Shown one piece after another: positions 40,208 through 40,533 of a stretch of 40,533 nt of DNA. Location of the stretch: positions 341,337 to 381,869 of the forward strand of contig RXJJ01000009.1 in NCBI GenBank assembly GCA_003963145.1. The letters are read 5' to 3'. Each line of letters opens with the position of its first letter. Position 1 is the first letter of the stretch. The translations under genes were made by a program, and so were the position numbers. The DNA comes from Bradyrhizobiaceae bacterium (lineage in GTDB: Bacteria > Pseudomonadota > Alphaproteobacteria > Rhizobiales > Xanthobacteraceae). The notes under the pieces were generated by a model, which worked only from the letters and a program-made list of their open reading frames with translations, did not search any database and was not told where the DNA came from.

Positions 40208-40265
40208 CATGTGAGAAATCGTAATGAGGAGAGCCTCTCAATGAGGCAGTTTCTGTCCTTGGCAG

Positions 40266-40380
40266 GCCTGGCAGCGACCTACTCTCCCAGGGCTTAAGCC
40301 ATAGTACCATTGGCGCTGAGGAGTTTAACGGCCGAGTTCGGAATGGGATCGGGTTGAGGCTCCTCGCTAGAACCACCAGG
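40266..40380 (-). rRNA. rrf: 5S ribosomal RNA
   Basis: On the minus strand it begins CCTGGTGGTTCTAGCGAGG, includes CCCGATCCCATTCCGAACTC and GAGAGTAGGTCGCTGCCAGG, the standard 5S core and closing helix. Ends are set by the CCTGG/CCAGG helix and could shift by two or three bases (GGCCTGG...CCAGGCC pairs as 40382-40265). Confidence 0.95.
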
Positions 40381-40461
40381 CCGGCGAAGGACAGAAACAC
40401 GAAACAAGCATTTGGTCGTTCAAGTCATCACGCACGAGTATGCGTGGACATTGAAAATGAG

Positions 40462-40533
40462 AGCAATCAAGCCAATCGAACGATTAGTACCGGTAAGCTA
40501 CATGCGTTGCCGCACTTCCACACCCGGCCTATC
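40462..40533 (-). rRNA. rrl: 23S ribosomal RNA, 3' end only
   Basis: On the minus strand the window edge gives GATAGGCCGGGTGTGGAAG and CTTACCGGTACTAATCGTTC, the well-known last bases of 23S. Its 3' border near 40462 is approximate. The order 23S-5S on the minus strand shows the rRNA operon enters from beyond the window. Confidence 0.93.

Overview
The window reads as a chromosomal segment of a GC-rich alphaproteobacterium of the Bradyrhizobiaceae type (Bradyrhizobium, Rhodopseudomonas, Nitrobacter, Afipia). Signs of this are the 5S rRNA and initiator tRNA sequences, homospermidine synthase beside a type III ornithine decarboxylase, two intergenic palindromes of kinds familiar from that family, and the many Bradyrhizobium-like housekeeping genes. 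This placement is inference. About forty protein genes, one tRNA, a 5S rRNA and the 3' end of a 23S rRNA can be supported.

Layout. 1-9,700: envelope and sugar metabolism (a cut lytic transglycosylase, an aldo/keto reductase, galU, a lone receiver protein, a MarR-tautomerase pair, an AT-rich two-gene islet of HAD phosphatase plus membrane protein, an SGNH hydrolase, a large outer-membrane barrel protein, and kdsD). 9,711-16,343: a compact minus-strand run of M3 oligopeptidase, DUF1007, NicO nickel/cobalt exporter, ferrochelatase, SPFH protein and NfeD. 16,525-22,462: plus strand, with a small membrane protein, a long structured leader, ornithine decarboxylase, a GNAT enzyme, a RidA-like protein behind a strong start-codon hairpin, a CDF metal exporter and homospermidine synthase. 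Decarboxylase and synthase together make homospermidine from ornithine. A perfect bidirectional terminator ends this block.

22,547-29,566: minus strand, mainly a zinc block. A Zur-box-like palindrome with an embedded TATAAT precedes a 58-residue His-rich membrane protein, then znuC, znuB and znuA, followed by a COG0523/CobW GTPase, a WD40 protein and an MgtC-type protein. Acetoacetate decarboxylase and a small membrane-anchored protein lie beyond. 29,612-34,730: a CrcB fluoride channel, Fe superoxide dismutase, a ModA-like binding protein, and a divergent pair of homodimeric 2-oxoacid dehydrogenase E1 and Lrp regulator, arranged as in mdeB/mdeR.

34,835-40,533: an initiator tRNA with terminator; a GntR regulator behind a 17-bp perfect palindrome, with an EctD-like dioxygenase and a SAF-type oxidoreductase (a small catabolic module of unknown substrate); a DUF5996 gene overlapping it tail to tail; a secreted protein of unknown function; and the end of an rRNA operon.

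The points I judge most worth following are the His-rich small protein heading the zinc operon, the hairpin that hides the RidA start site, the two-hairpin leader of the ornithine decarboxylase, the GntR/dioxygenase/SAF module, and the AT-rich HAD-membrane islet.
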